Origin: DATBLQ01 sp036555325
GTDB taxonomy: Bacteria; Pseudomonadota; Alphaproteobacteria; Rhizobiales; Aestuariivirgaceae
Direction of reading: 5' to 3'
Length of the DNA: 15,117 bases
Assembly: GCA_036555325.1 (NCBI GenBank)
Contig: DATBLQ010000009.1
Coordinates: forward strand, 1 to 15,117
Within the stretch, counting starts at the first letter, position 1; each line of letters opens with the position of its first letter. Shown here piece after piece: positions 1 through 5,235 of the stretch. A program made the translations under genes and the position numbers. The notes beneath the pieces are model-generated. The model made no database searches, had not been told where the DNA came from, and saw only the letters and a program-made list of their open reading frames with translations.

Positions 1-154
1 GGAAAACGAGGGATAGGCCGGCGCTAAGAAATCCACCCAACCGATAGGCCAAGAAAACGGTAAGGACGTGAACACACACGCCCGCGATTAATGCGATGAA
101 CTCCAGGCTTCCCCACCGTGGCAAAGTCAGCGAATAGATCAATCGTCGCTTCAT
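1..154 (-). CDS. Membrane protein, partial (cut by left edge)
   Basis: An open frame of 51 codons runs from an ATG at 154 off the left edge. The protein begins MKRRLIYSLTLPRWGS and continues with a hydrophobic stretch from about residue 18 to 37 (FIALIAGVCVHVLTVFLAYR) and a second hydrophobic run at the cut edge, so it should be an inner-membrane protein with a short basic cytoplasmic N-terminus. The positively charged start fits an N-in topology. I see only a weak ribosome site (GAGAG) upstream. I do not recognise the family, and with so little sequence no function is offered. It is transcribed away from the empty region at 155-482. Confidence 0.5.
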   Translation of the reverse strand, partial: MKRRLIYSLTLPRWGSLEFIALIAGVCVHVLTVFLAYRLGGFLSAGLSLVF

Positions 155-482
155 GATGGCAGAACTCTCGTGAAACCAGGCCAAGGCCATCCTAAAAAAA
201 TATCCCCTCGCGGGCCAGTCTAGGGATGAAAGTATAAGTCGCAAAGACAGACTTGCCTCTTGGTCCCCGTTTTCCCTAGCCCGTGCTCGGACTGGCAACT
301 CATCAGCATCCCGCTCGCGCGCAGGAGGGTCGGAGGGAGGCGCTCAATGATCGGTAAGAACGTGGATGCTTCTTATGCAGACATTGTATTTTTCTTACGT
401 TCATTTCAGATTACGAAGATGCTGCAGATTGCGGGTGCGATTTGTGACATAGGCGTGCCGGGGTCGCGGAGCCGACAGCGGC
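155..482. other. Gene-poor stretch with a possible coding remnant
   Basis: Over 300 bases with no convincing intact gene. The only coding-like signal is a plus-strand ATG at 349 preceded by a GGAGGGAGG purine run. Its first ~37 residues (with FFLRSFQITKMLQIAGAI) look faintly like the N-terminal dimerisation helix of small-molecule methyltransferases. After about position 462 the frame turns into arginine/serine-rich sequence antisense to the mop gene, so at best it is a scrap. The rest (155-348) shows an A-rich run at 193-199 and no clear hairpin, RNA gene or repeat. Confidence 0.4.
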
Positions 483-692
483 TCAGTCATCGATTGCAAT
501 CATTACGTCGGAGGCCTTGATGACTGCATATGCCGGCAGTCCTTCCTTGAGTTTCAGTTCCTCAACAGCCTGATTGGTTATCGAAGCGGTTATGATTGAC
601 CCGCCGATATCAAGTCGGACATGGGCGGTGGTTGTGCCCTTGGTGACTGAAACGATCTTTCCCTTGAGCAGATTTCGCGCGCTGATTTTCAT
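483..692 (-). CDS. mop: Molbindin, single Mop/TOBE domain protein
   Basis: A 69-residue protein that is one complete Mop domain: SARN-LKGKIV near the start, TAHVRLDIGG in the middle, ITASIT followed by AVEEL, then AYAVIKASDVMIAID at the end. Known molbindins of this size assemble into hexameric rings that bind molybdate or tungstate in the cytoplasm, as a store or buffer. The start at 692 is preceded by GGAGAGGA at a good distance. It lies 98 bases downstream of modA in the same direction and is probably cotranscribed, with a hairpin (718-744) between them. Because the local ModE protein has no Mop domains of its own, this protein could take part in molybdate sensing or storage; that is inference. 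Confidence 0.93.
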   Translation of the reverse strand: MKISARNLLKGKIVSVTKGTTTAHVRLDIGGSIITASITNQAVEELKLKEGLPAYAVIKASDVMIAIDD

Positions 693-717
693 CTCTCATC
701 CTCTCCGCAAGAATTCG

Positions 718-744
718 GGGACCCGCGGGAGTGACACGGGTCCC
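718..744 (-). terminator. Hairpin between modA and mop
   Basis: GGGACCCG (718-725) and CGGGTCCC (737-744) are perfect 8-base inverted repeats with an 11-base loop, between the modA stop and the mop start. No T-run follows on the minus strand, so it is unlikely to be a full terminator. It could be a partial attenuator or an mRNA-stabilising hairpin at the 3' end of modA. A shorter second repeat (CTTCGA-CC-TCGAAG, 777-790) sits right at the modA stop. Confidence 0.5.
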
Positions 745-790
745 TTGCAACGAAGCGCTGTGGGTGGAAAACGACGCTTCGACCTCGAAG

Positions 791-1561
791 CTATTCGTCG
801 ACGGTTTCATAGCCCGCCGCCTTGATCTTTTCCTGAGCTTCCGGGCTTCGCAAAAATTCGAGAAACGCTTTTGCATCGGCATTGTTTTTAGCACGGGTGA
901 GCAGCACGGCATTTTGCCGAATTGGGTCATGCAGATCGCCGGGCACGACCCAGTGACTGCCTTTGCTACCGGATTCCGAGCCCAGCACTTGCGACAGAGC
1001 GACAAATCCGAGCTGTGCGTTGCCGGTATCGATCATCTGGAATGTCTGCGCAATATTCTCGCCCATCACGATCTTGTCCTTGACCGTATCAGTGACGCCG
1101 AGCTTTGCCATAGTCGACTGTGCGGCGATGCCATAGGGAGCAACTTTGGGATTGGCGATGGCAAGTTTTGAAAAGTTGCCTGCTTTAAGGACGGCTTCAC
1201 CATCATCCGTGATGAGGTGCGGGTCAGCACTGAAGAGGGCCAATGTGCCGATCGCATAGGTGAATTCAGACTCTGGTACTGCCTGACCACCCTTTGCCAG
1301 CTTCTTGGTTGCCTTGTCGTCGGCAGAGAGAAATACATCAAATGGCGCACCTTCTGTGATTTGGGCTGTGAGCTTGCCGGTCGCTCCACTGATCAGTGTG
1401 AGCTTGCGATCTCCGGTCGCCTCGAAGTCTTTTTGCAGCTTTGCGAGAGTACTGGCAAAATTCGCGGCCACGGCGATGGAGGCTTCACCTGCCGCTGCCT
1501 GTGCAGGTAGAACGGCCGCCAGAGCAAGGCGCAAAAAGAAAACTGTAGTGCGGAGCCTCAT
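791..1561 (-). CDS. modA: Molybdate ABC transporter, periplasmic binding protein ModA
   Basis: A 256-residue exported protein that captures molybdate (or tungstate) in the periplasm and delivers it to the ModB permease. Residues 1-25 form a signal peptide (basic start, hydrophobic FFLRLALAAVL, cleavage around AQAAAG-EA). The mature protein has the ModA hallmarks: IAVAANF, the SGATGKL ligand loop near residue 58, PFDVFLSADD, and PYGIAAQSTMAKLG followed by GENIAQTFQMIDTGNAQLGFVALSQ. It ends with the usual LRSPEAQEKIKAAGY helix. The length is normal for the family. The ATG at 1561 has a strong GGGAGGAG site. It lies downstream of modE and upstream of mop, while its permease gene is on the other strand beyond trmO. 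Confidence 0.95.
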   Translation of the reverse strand: MRLRTTVFFLRLALAAVLPAQAAAGEASIAVAANFASTLAKLQKDFEATGDRKLTLISGATGKLTAQITEGAPFDVFLSADDKATKKLAKGGQAVPESEFTYAIGTLALFSADPHLITDDGEAVLKAGNFSKLAIANPKVAPYGIAAQSTMAKLGVTDTVKDKIVMGENIAQTFQMIDTGNAQLGFVALSQVLGSESGSKGSHWVVPGDLHDPIRQNAVLLTRAKNNADAKAFLEFLRSPEAQEKIKAAGYETVDE

Positions 1562-1588
1562 TAAACTCCTCCCGAAGTATTTGTTTGG

Positions 1589-1597
1589 ATATTACGA
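1589..1597 (-). promoter_or_regulatory. Possible modA -10 element / ModE half-site
   Basis: On the minus strand, 28 bases before the modA start codon, the sequence reads TCGTAATAT. It contains TAATAT (1589-1594), a plausible -10, and resembles the TCGTTATAT half of the ModE operator known from E. coli. No matching second half-site is obvious, so operator identity is a guess. The 110-base modE-modA gap leaves room for a separate modA promoter. Confidence 0.25.
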
Positions 1598-1671
1598 CTG
1601 TCGCCGGAAACGGGCTTCGGAGTCAATGGTCCGATGAAGGCTTGAGCCAAGGTTGGGGTGGTTCCCGCGAG

Positions 1672-2031
1672 CTATCTGCGAGTCTTGCGCCTAACGGTGA
1701 ACTCAGTATCGAGGGCGACAATGTGGTTCTGGGCAGCCGCAGCAGCGGCCTGCTCGATGGCCCGATAGCGGGCAACGATCGAGAGGCCCAGCGGGGTAAG
1801 GGCGGCTCCTCCTCCCTTAGCACCACCAGTCCTGGATACGACGACAGGCTGCCCGAACATTGAATTTAGCTCATCAATCAACAACCACGCGTGCCGGTAC
1901 GACATGCCAAGCGCTCGACCGCCAGCTGCAATCGAGCCAAGTGCGGCAATGTTTTCCAGCAGCTTGATCTTGCCCGGCCCAATGCGCTGGTCAGGAGCGA
2001 GGTCAATTCGAATGCTCAAGGTAGCCACCAT
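1672..2031 (-). CDS. modE: ModE-type molybdate regulator, DNA-binding domain only
   Basis: A 119-residue protein matching the N-terminal winged helix-turn-helix of ModE. Key stretches are ISIRIDL-like strand residues 5-11, KIKLLENIAALGSIAAGGRALGMS (21-44), YRHAWLLIDELNSMFG (45-60), the glycine-rich wing VSRTGGAKGGGAALTPLG (65-82) and a C-terminal dimerisation helix. The C-terminal pair of Mop domains found in E. coli ModE is absent. Such short ModE proteins are common in alphaproteobacteria. I chose the ATG at 2031 (MVATLSIRID) rather than an upstream in-frame start at 2103, because the extra 24 residues are low-complexity and outside the family. In E. coli ModE represses mod genes when molybdate-loaded; how this short form senses metal is not visible here. 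Confidence 0.88.
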   Translation of the reverse strand: MVATLSIRIDLAPDQRIGPGKIKLLENIAALGSIAAGGRALGMSYRHAWLLIDELNSMFGQPVVVSRTGGAKGGGAALTPLGLSIVARYRAIEQAAAAAAQNHIVALDTEFTVRRKTRR

Positions 2032-2123
2032 TGATGCTTTCCTGGATAAACGACTGATATGGCGATGACGCGGGAGTTTACCACCTTGCCGTAGTTCCCG
2101 CACAGGTATAGCGTGAGAGGTGG

Positions 2124-2648
2124 ATGGTTGAAAAGAATGAAATGCGAAAGGGTGAGGTCGCCGTTGAGATGCCGGCGATCGTTGATGCCAATCTAACCTT
2201 TATCGGGAGGATTGAGACACCGTGGAGCTCGCGTCTCCTCTGTCCTCGCCAGGGGCGCCTGGATGGCCCTCGCTGCACAATCACTCTGTTCGATCCATGG
2301 ATCGCCGCCCTTGACGGTATTGGCGAGTTCGAAAGGCTCGAGGTGCTTTACTGGCTGCACTTGTCCCGGCGGGATTTGGTTCGTCAAAGTCCGGCAGACG
2401 ATGGGTTGACACGGGGGACATTCGCGCTGCGCTCGCCTGTTCGGCCCAATCCCATAGCGTCGGCGCTCGTGAAGCTGGTGGCAATCGATGGTTCAAATCT
2501 CATCGTCCAGGGTCTCGACTGCGTCGACGGCACCCCGCTTCTGGACATCAAGCCCGACAGATGTCAGTTCACTCCAAGCGCTCGACCACAGCCAGGCGAC
2601 TTCGAGACGGCGGAGAGCCTTGGGGATCGCCCGAAAGGTCAAGGCTAG
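2124..2648 (+). CDS. trmO: TrmO-type tRNA methyltransferase (TsaA/UPF0066 family)
   Basis: A 174-residue protein of the TrmO family, which in E. coli uses S-adenosylmethionine to N6-methylate the t6A37 base of threonine tRNAs. Family signatures are the start LTFIGRIETPW (about residues 24-34), CPRQGR-DGP, the strand LYWLHLSRRDL (95-106), the hallmark FALRSPVRPNPIASALVKL (121-139) and GLDCVDGTPLLDIKPD near the end. Three in-frame ATGs (2124, 2142, 2169) are possible; 2169 is nearest the conserved domain, but GAGAGGTGG precedes 2124. It is divergent from modE and 70 bases upstream of modB. Why a tRNA-methylase-like gene lies inside a molybdate locus is unknown. The alphaproteobacterial branch may have another substrate, so the tRNA role is by homology only. 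Confidence 0.85.
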   Translation: MVEKNEMRKGEVAVEMPAIVDANLTFIGRIETPWSSRLLCPRQGRLDGPRCTITLFDPWIAALDGIGEFERLEVLYWLHLSRRDLVRQSPADDGLTRGTFALRSPVRPNPIASALVKLVAIDGSNLIVQGLDCVDGTPLLDIKPDRCQFTPSARPQPGDFETAESLGDRPKGQG

Positions 2649-2654
2649 TCGTGC

Positions 2655-2670
2655 GCTTTCCTTTGAAAGC
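2655..2670 (+). repeat. Short inverted repeat between trmO and modB
   Basis: GCTTTC-CTTT-GAAAGC is a perfect 6-4-6 inverted repeat starting 7 bases after the trmO stop. No T-run follows, so it is a weak candidate for a terminator or mRNA-processing hairpin separating trmO from modB. Confidence 0.35.
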
Positions 2671-2718
2671 CGGGATATGTGCGGCCGGCCTGCTGGCCCA
2701 AAGGCAGAGTAGCCCGCG

Positions 2719-3390
2719 ATGATCGACTGGGGGCCGGTTCGTCTCACTCTGGAGCTTGCTATTATAACCACCGTGCTCCTGTTGGTCCTCGGCACCCCGG
2801 TGGCTCTGTGGCTGTCGAGGTCGCGGAGCCGCCTGGCTCCCATCATAGAGGCCATAGTAGCGTTGCCGCTGGTGCTGCCACCGACCGTCCTAGGCTTCTA
2901 CTTGCTGATCCTTTTCAGCCCGAACAATTTTCCCGGCAGGTTCTTTGCCACGGTCACCGGCACGCATCTGGCGTTCTCTTTTTGGGGCTTGGTGATTGCC
3001 TCGATGATCTATTCCTTGCCGTTTGTCGTGCAACCTCTTCAACAGGCTTTCGAGGCCGTCGGGTCCAAACCAGTCGAAGCGGCAGCCACGCTGGGGGCCT
3101 CTCCAGTAGATTCTTTCTTCTCCGTCGTTTTGCCTTTGGCCATGCGAGGGTACATTACCGCTTTCGTCTTGGGTTTCGCCCACACGCTTGGGGAGTTCGG
3201 CGTGGTTTTGATGGTCGGCGGCAACATACCGGGGCAGACCAGATTGATTTCGATTGCGATCTATGAATCTGTTGAGTCACTCAACTATCGGGAAGCTCAC
3301 ATATTATCAGCGGGGATGCTGGCCTGTTCGTTTGCGGTGCTGGTCATCGTGTATTACGTAAACCGCCGCTTTCCGATGGAGACGAGCTGA
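2719..3390 (+). CDS. modB: Molybdate ABC transporter, permease ModB
   Basis: A 223-residue inner-membrane permease with about five membrane segments (roughly 10-32, 45-66, 86-106, 142-165 and 197-215). It forms a homodimeric channel that receives molybdate from ModA. The cytoplasmic EAA loop that docks on the ATPase is intact: E120-A-A, G126 and LP at 139-140 (EAAATLGASP then SVVLPLA). LPLVLPPTVLGFYLL and AHTLGEFGVVLMVGGNIPG are typical ModB segments. The length is normal. AAGGCAGAG upstream is a modest ribosome site. A modC ATPase gene would normally follow or be fused; here a terminator-like hairpin comes 39 bases after the stop instead. The intact EAA loop argues that an ATPase partner exists elsewhere in the genome. 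Confidence 0.94.
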   Translation: MIDWGPVRLTLELAIITTVLLLVLGTPVALWLSRSRSRLAPIIEAIVALPLVLPPTVLGFYLLILFSPNNFPGRFFATVTGTHLAFSFWGLVIASMIYSLPFVVQPLQQAFEAVGSKPVEAAATLGASPVDSFFSVVLPLAMRGYITAFVLGFAHTLGEFGVVLMVGGNIPGQTRLISIAIYESVESLNYREAHILSAGMLACSFAVLVIVYYVNRRFPMETS

Positions 3391-3429
3391 TAGGCGAAAT
3401 TTCACAAAGTCGAAGTTGCTGAATGAAAT

Positions 3430-3457
3430 GGCCGGCATAGATCGCTCCATGCCGGCC
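3430..3457. terminator. Terminator-like hairpin between convergent genes
   Basis: GGCCGGCAT (3430-3438) and ATGCCGGCC (3449-3457) form a perfect 9-base stem with a 10-base loop. It lies between modB (plus strand) and the 155-residue secreted protein gene (minus strand). On the minus strand it is followed by the T-containing ATTTCATTC. It could end transcription from both sides. Confidence 0.7.
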
Positions 3458-3468
3458 TCACGAGGAAA

Positions 3469-3936
3469 TCAAACCTGCTTTACGCTGACAATTCGGCCGG
3501 TGCGCGAGCTGAGCAGCACGCGGAAGCTATCTCCGTGACGATGGCCCAAATACGTAAAGGCACCGCCACGACATTCAATCGGCCTGACACGGTAATAGCC
3601 GTGATCCCGCAGGATGGCGCGGCCATCGGAGCAGGCAATGCGATGGCTCAAGCTTAAGCCATAACCCATCCAATAGCGGGCCGGATACCAATAGTCGCCA
3701 AATCTAAAGCGGAAATGATCACTTTTGTGGCGGCTGCGTTCCTGTTTCGCTGGATCAAATTTCCAAGCGGCTGTCTGTGCCTTGGTTTGCGGTGCGTTGG
3801 CAGGACAATCCTTCTGATCAACGCAGGTCTGGGTCATGGGCTTGTGGTATTGAGCCGTCGCTGCAAGACCGGCTGATCCCATGGCGAAGAGAGCGAGCGC
3901 TGCCAGCGCAGATAGTTTTGAGATGGAAGTTTGCAT
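3469..3936 (-). CDS. Exported protein of unknown function, 155 residues
   Basis: A signal peptide is clear: MQTSISKLSALAALALFAMG, then SAGLAA as the likely cleavage region (about residues 20-27). The mature part is basic and aromatic, rich in Tyr, Trp, Arg and His (for example FRFRFGDYWYPARYWMGYG). The C-terminal half carries an ordered block: IACSDGRAILRDHGYYRVRPIECRGG, then FTYLGHRHGDSFRVLLSSRTGRIVSV. Four cysteines in the mature protein (two in TCVDQKDC, one in IACSDG, one in IECRGG) could form two disulfide bonds in the periplasm. The C-terminal block resembles small secreted proteins common in rhizobia, but I cannot name a function. The start at 3936 is preceded by AAGGACC. It lies downstream of the DUF1344 gene, separated by a strong terminator, so it probably has its own promoter. 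Confidence 0.82.
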   Translation of the reverse strand: MQTSISKLSALAALALFAMGSAGLAATAQYHKPMTQTCVDQKDCPANAPQTKAQTAAWKFDPAKQERSRHKSDHFRFRFGDYWYPARYWMGYGLSLSHRIACSDGRAILRDHGYYRVRPIECRGGAFTYLGHRHGDSFRVLLSSRTGRIVSVKQV

Positions 3937-3983
3937 GAGAGGTCCTTGCTATTTTTTTGGTTGTGTTCAATTCTTGCAAGTCA

Positions 3984-4012
3984 ACCGGGCCGCTCCGCCC
4001 CGGCGGCCCGGT
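3984..4012 (-). terminator. Strong hairpin terminator after the DUF1344 gene
   Basis: ACCGGGCCGC (3984-3993) and GCGGCCCGGT (4003-4012) are perfect 10-base inverted repeats with a 9-base loop, starting 11 bases after the DUF1344 stop. On the minus strand it is followed by TTGACTTGC, only mildly T-rich. The stem is very GC-rich and is the strongest hairpin in the window. Confidence 0.75.
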
Positions 4013-4023
4013 GACAGTTTGCG

Positions 4024-4287
4024 TTACTTCGCCGCCTCGACCTTGGAGGCCATCATCTTTCCGTTTTTCAGCTCATAGGCGATGCTTACCTTTTCACCGG
4101 CTTTAAAGCTCGTCAGCTGGACAGACGTTGGAAATTCAAACGTTTCTCCCGTCGACAGCACGATCTCATGCTTGGCGGTGTCGATGGTCTTGATGTTTCC
4201 GACCTTCGTTTCAACCGCAGCCAGTGCCATTGCGGATGCTGAAACAATGCCAAGCACCACAATAGGAACAGCAAATTTGCGCGACAT
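4024..4287 (-). CDS. Exported DUF1344 protein
   Basis: An 87-residue protein with a signal peptide (MSRKFAVPIVVLGIVSASAMALA, cleavage near residue 24) and a single DUF1344 domain. The conserved features are VGNIKTIDTAKHEIVLSTGETFEFP, then FKAGEKVSIAYELKNGKMMASKV. These are small periplasmic beta-rich proteins of alphaproteobacteria with no assigned biochemical role. The start at 4287 has a near-ideal AGGAGG site. A palindromic box and a TATAGT hexamer lie upstream (4378-4395 and 4341-4346), matching those before the 71-residue gene at 4919-5134, so I infer control by the two-component system at 5236-7282. A role as an envelope stress reporter or modulator of the kinase is only a speculation. 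Confidence 0.88.
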   Translation of the reverse strand: MSRKFAVPIVVLGIVSASAMALAAVETKVGNIKTIDTAKHEIVLSTGETFEFPTSVQLTSFKAGEKVSIAYELKNGKMMASKVEAAK

Positions 4288-4330
4288 TTCATAACCTCCT
4301 GTTTTGATCTTTGGCGGGCAACGGACCCGC

Positions 4331-4885
4331 CTATCGAATAACTATAGGAGTGAAAGCTGCAGCCGGCCTTGCAGGGCACTTACGGTTTTGTAAGCTGGCT
4401 GTACCTGAAGGCGTGTGATCCGTCCTTGCTTGAACGGGATGCGGCCGAGAGATTAGCAGAACCAAGTCGAGAATAATGCCCGGCAGGGCCAACCCACCGG
4501 GAGCTGCAATTTCCGGAGCAGGGACGCCTCGGCGAGAATAGAGCCGGTAGCGAACGGCACCTCCGATGAGCGTTCCAAAACCGAGCGCCTGACTGAAGGC
4601 ATAACTCATTGCAGCTATTCCGGCGACAAGCCGTAGCGGAAAGGCTCGCCCGACCAGTCGCAGGGCGAGGAGATCATAACCGCACAAGAGAAGGAAACTT
4701 GCCGCTGTGAAGGCACAGCTTTGTAAGATGACTCCGATATCAGCTGCGCGCAGCCTGTCGATCACCGCTGCAGGCGATGTCGTGTTCAGCACACTGCCAA
4801 TGAACCGAAAGGCGGCCAGCAGCACGACCAGTCCAATAAGGATTGGCAGAGCCGACAGAATGCGGGCGCGTGCGGTGGCAGTCAT
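4331..4885 (-). pseudogene. mprF: Truncated MprF/LpiA membrane domain
   Basis: An open frame of 184 residues from an ATG at 4885. The first ~124 residues match the N-terminal flippase-like membrane domain of MprF/LpiA (lysyl-phosphatidylglycerol synthase): membrane segments near 12-32, 50-72 and 85-105, then the conserved CGYDLLALRLVGR, FSQALGFGTLIGGAVRYRLYSRRG. Full proteins are about 850 residues; the remaining membrane helices and the whole C-terminal aminoacyltransferase domain are missing. After about position 4510 the frame leaves the family (a short hydrophobic run, then charged filler) and overlaps the DUF1344 promoter. Intact MprF/LpiA modifies membrane lipids and protects against cationic peptides and acid. 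It starts 33 bases after the 71-residue membrane protein gene and probably was its operon partner. I judge it a remnant. Confidence 0.78.
4341..4395 (-). promoter_or_regulatory. Predicted promoter and regulator box of the DUF1344 gene
   Basis: Read on the minus strand, GCTTACAAAACCGTAAGT (4378-4395) contains the inverted repeat CTTAC-N6-GTAAG. After exactly 31 bases comes TATAGT (4346-4341), a good -10 hexamer. The -35 position has no match (AGGCCG), as expected for an activator-dependent promoter. The same box, 14 of its 18 positions identical counting the loop, with the same 31-base spacing, lies upstream of the gene at 4919-5134. The box lies inside the disordered tail of the mprF remnant, which supports that reading frame being non-functional. 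Confidence 0.6.
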
Positions 4886-4918
4886 TTGCAAGTCGCTTCA
4901 TAGTCACAGTGTGGAAAC

Positions 4919-5134
4919 TCAAAAACGCCATTGGCCTCTGCCGTGCTGAACTCCCAAGAGGGTCAGCATGTGAGAACCTGCGATCATGATGAGAAGGACC
5001 CCAATAAACAAAACCACCGTTGACGATACGAGCGACACATCGAACGATCGTCTGGTCTTGTTGGCTTGCACAAGATGAAAGATTGTCAGCGCCAGTCCTG
5101 CTAGCAAGAGCACAAACGTCCAAGTCCAGCTCAT
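4919..5134 (-). CDS. Small two-helix membrane protein, 71 residues
   Basis: The protein begins MSWTWTFVLLLAGLALTIFHLVQ, a first membrane helix, followed by a short basic loop (ANKTRRSFD), a second helix (VSSTVVLFIGVLLIMIAG) and a short tail ending GRGQWRF. I chose the ATG at 5134 because GGAGGAACT sits directly before it; the frame extends upstream to 5239, but that would run through the promoter box and the kinase stop. Upstream, a palindromic box (5207-5224) and TATTCT hexamer (5170-5175) mirror the DUF1344 promoter. The gene lies between the kinase and the mprF remnant, 33 bases before the latter. Family unknown to me. A role alongside lipid modification or in feedback on the kinase is conceivable but unproven. 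Confidence 0.75.
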   Translation of the reverse strand: MSWTWTFVLLLAGLALTIFHLVQANKTRRSFDVSLVSSTVVLFIGVLLIMIAGSHMLTLLGVQHGRGQWRF

Positions 5135-5169
5135 AGTTCCTCCGATGGCAGCCACAGTGCATGGAAGCG

Positions 5170-5224
5170 AGAATAAAGATTGGAACTCGAACAGCGCTTG
5201 CCTGCGACTTACATTTTTGTAAGC
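5170..5224 (-). promoter_or_regulatory. Predicted promoter and regulator box of the 71-residue gene
   Basis: On the minus strand GCTTACAAAAATGTAAGT (5207-5224) contains a perfect 6-4-6 inverted repeat (CTTACA-AAAA-TGTAAG). TATTCT (5175-5170) follows after exactly 31 bases, as in the DUF1344 promoter. It lies between the kinase stop at 5236 and the downstream start at 5134. The palindrome AAGCGGCCGCTT (5221-5232) overlaps its upstream edge and directly follows the kinase stop; it may act as a weak terminator. Confidence 0.62.
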
Positions 5225-5235
5225 GGCCGCTTGGC

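Noticed and set aside
610..1005. Minus-strand open frame overlapping modA and mop
   Set aside because: It is a shifted-frame shadow of modA with low-complexity arginine-rich content.
2058..2080. Possible ModE operator in the modE-trmO divergent gap (around TGATATGGCGATGACG)
   Set aside because: No symmetric half-sites at operator spacing were found; the resemblance is too weak to list.
3391..3468. Remnant of modC after modB
   Set aside because: No Walker A, signature or other ATPase sequence is readable in any frame; the gap holds only a hairpin.
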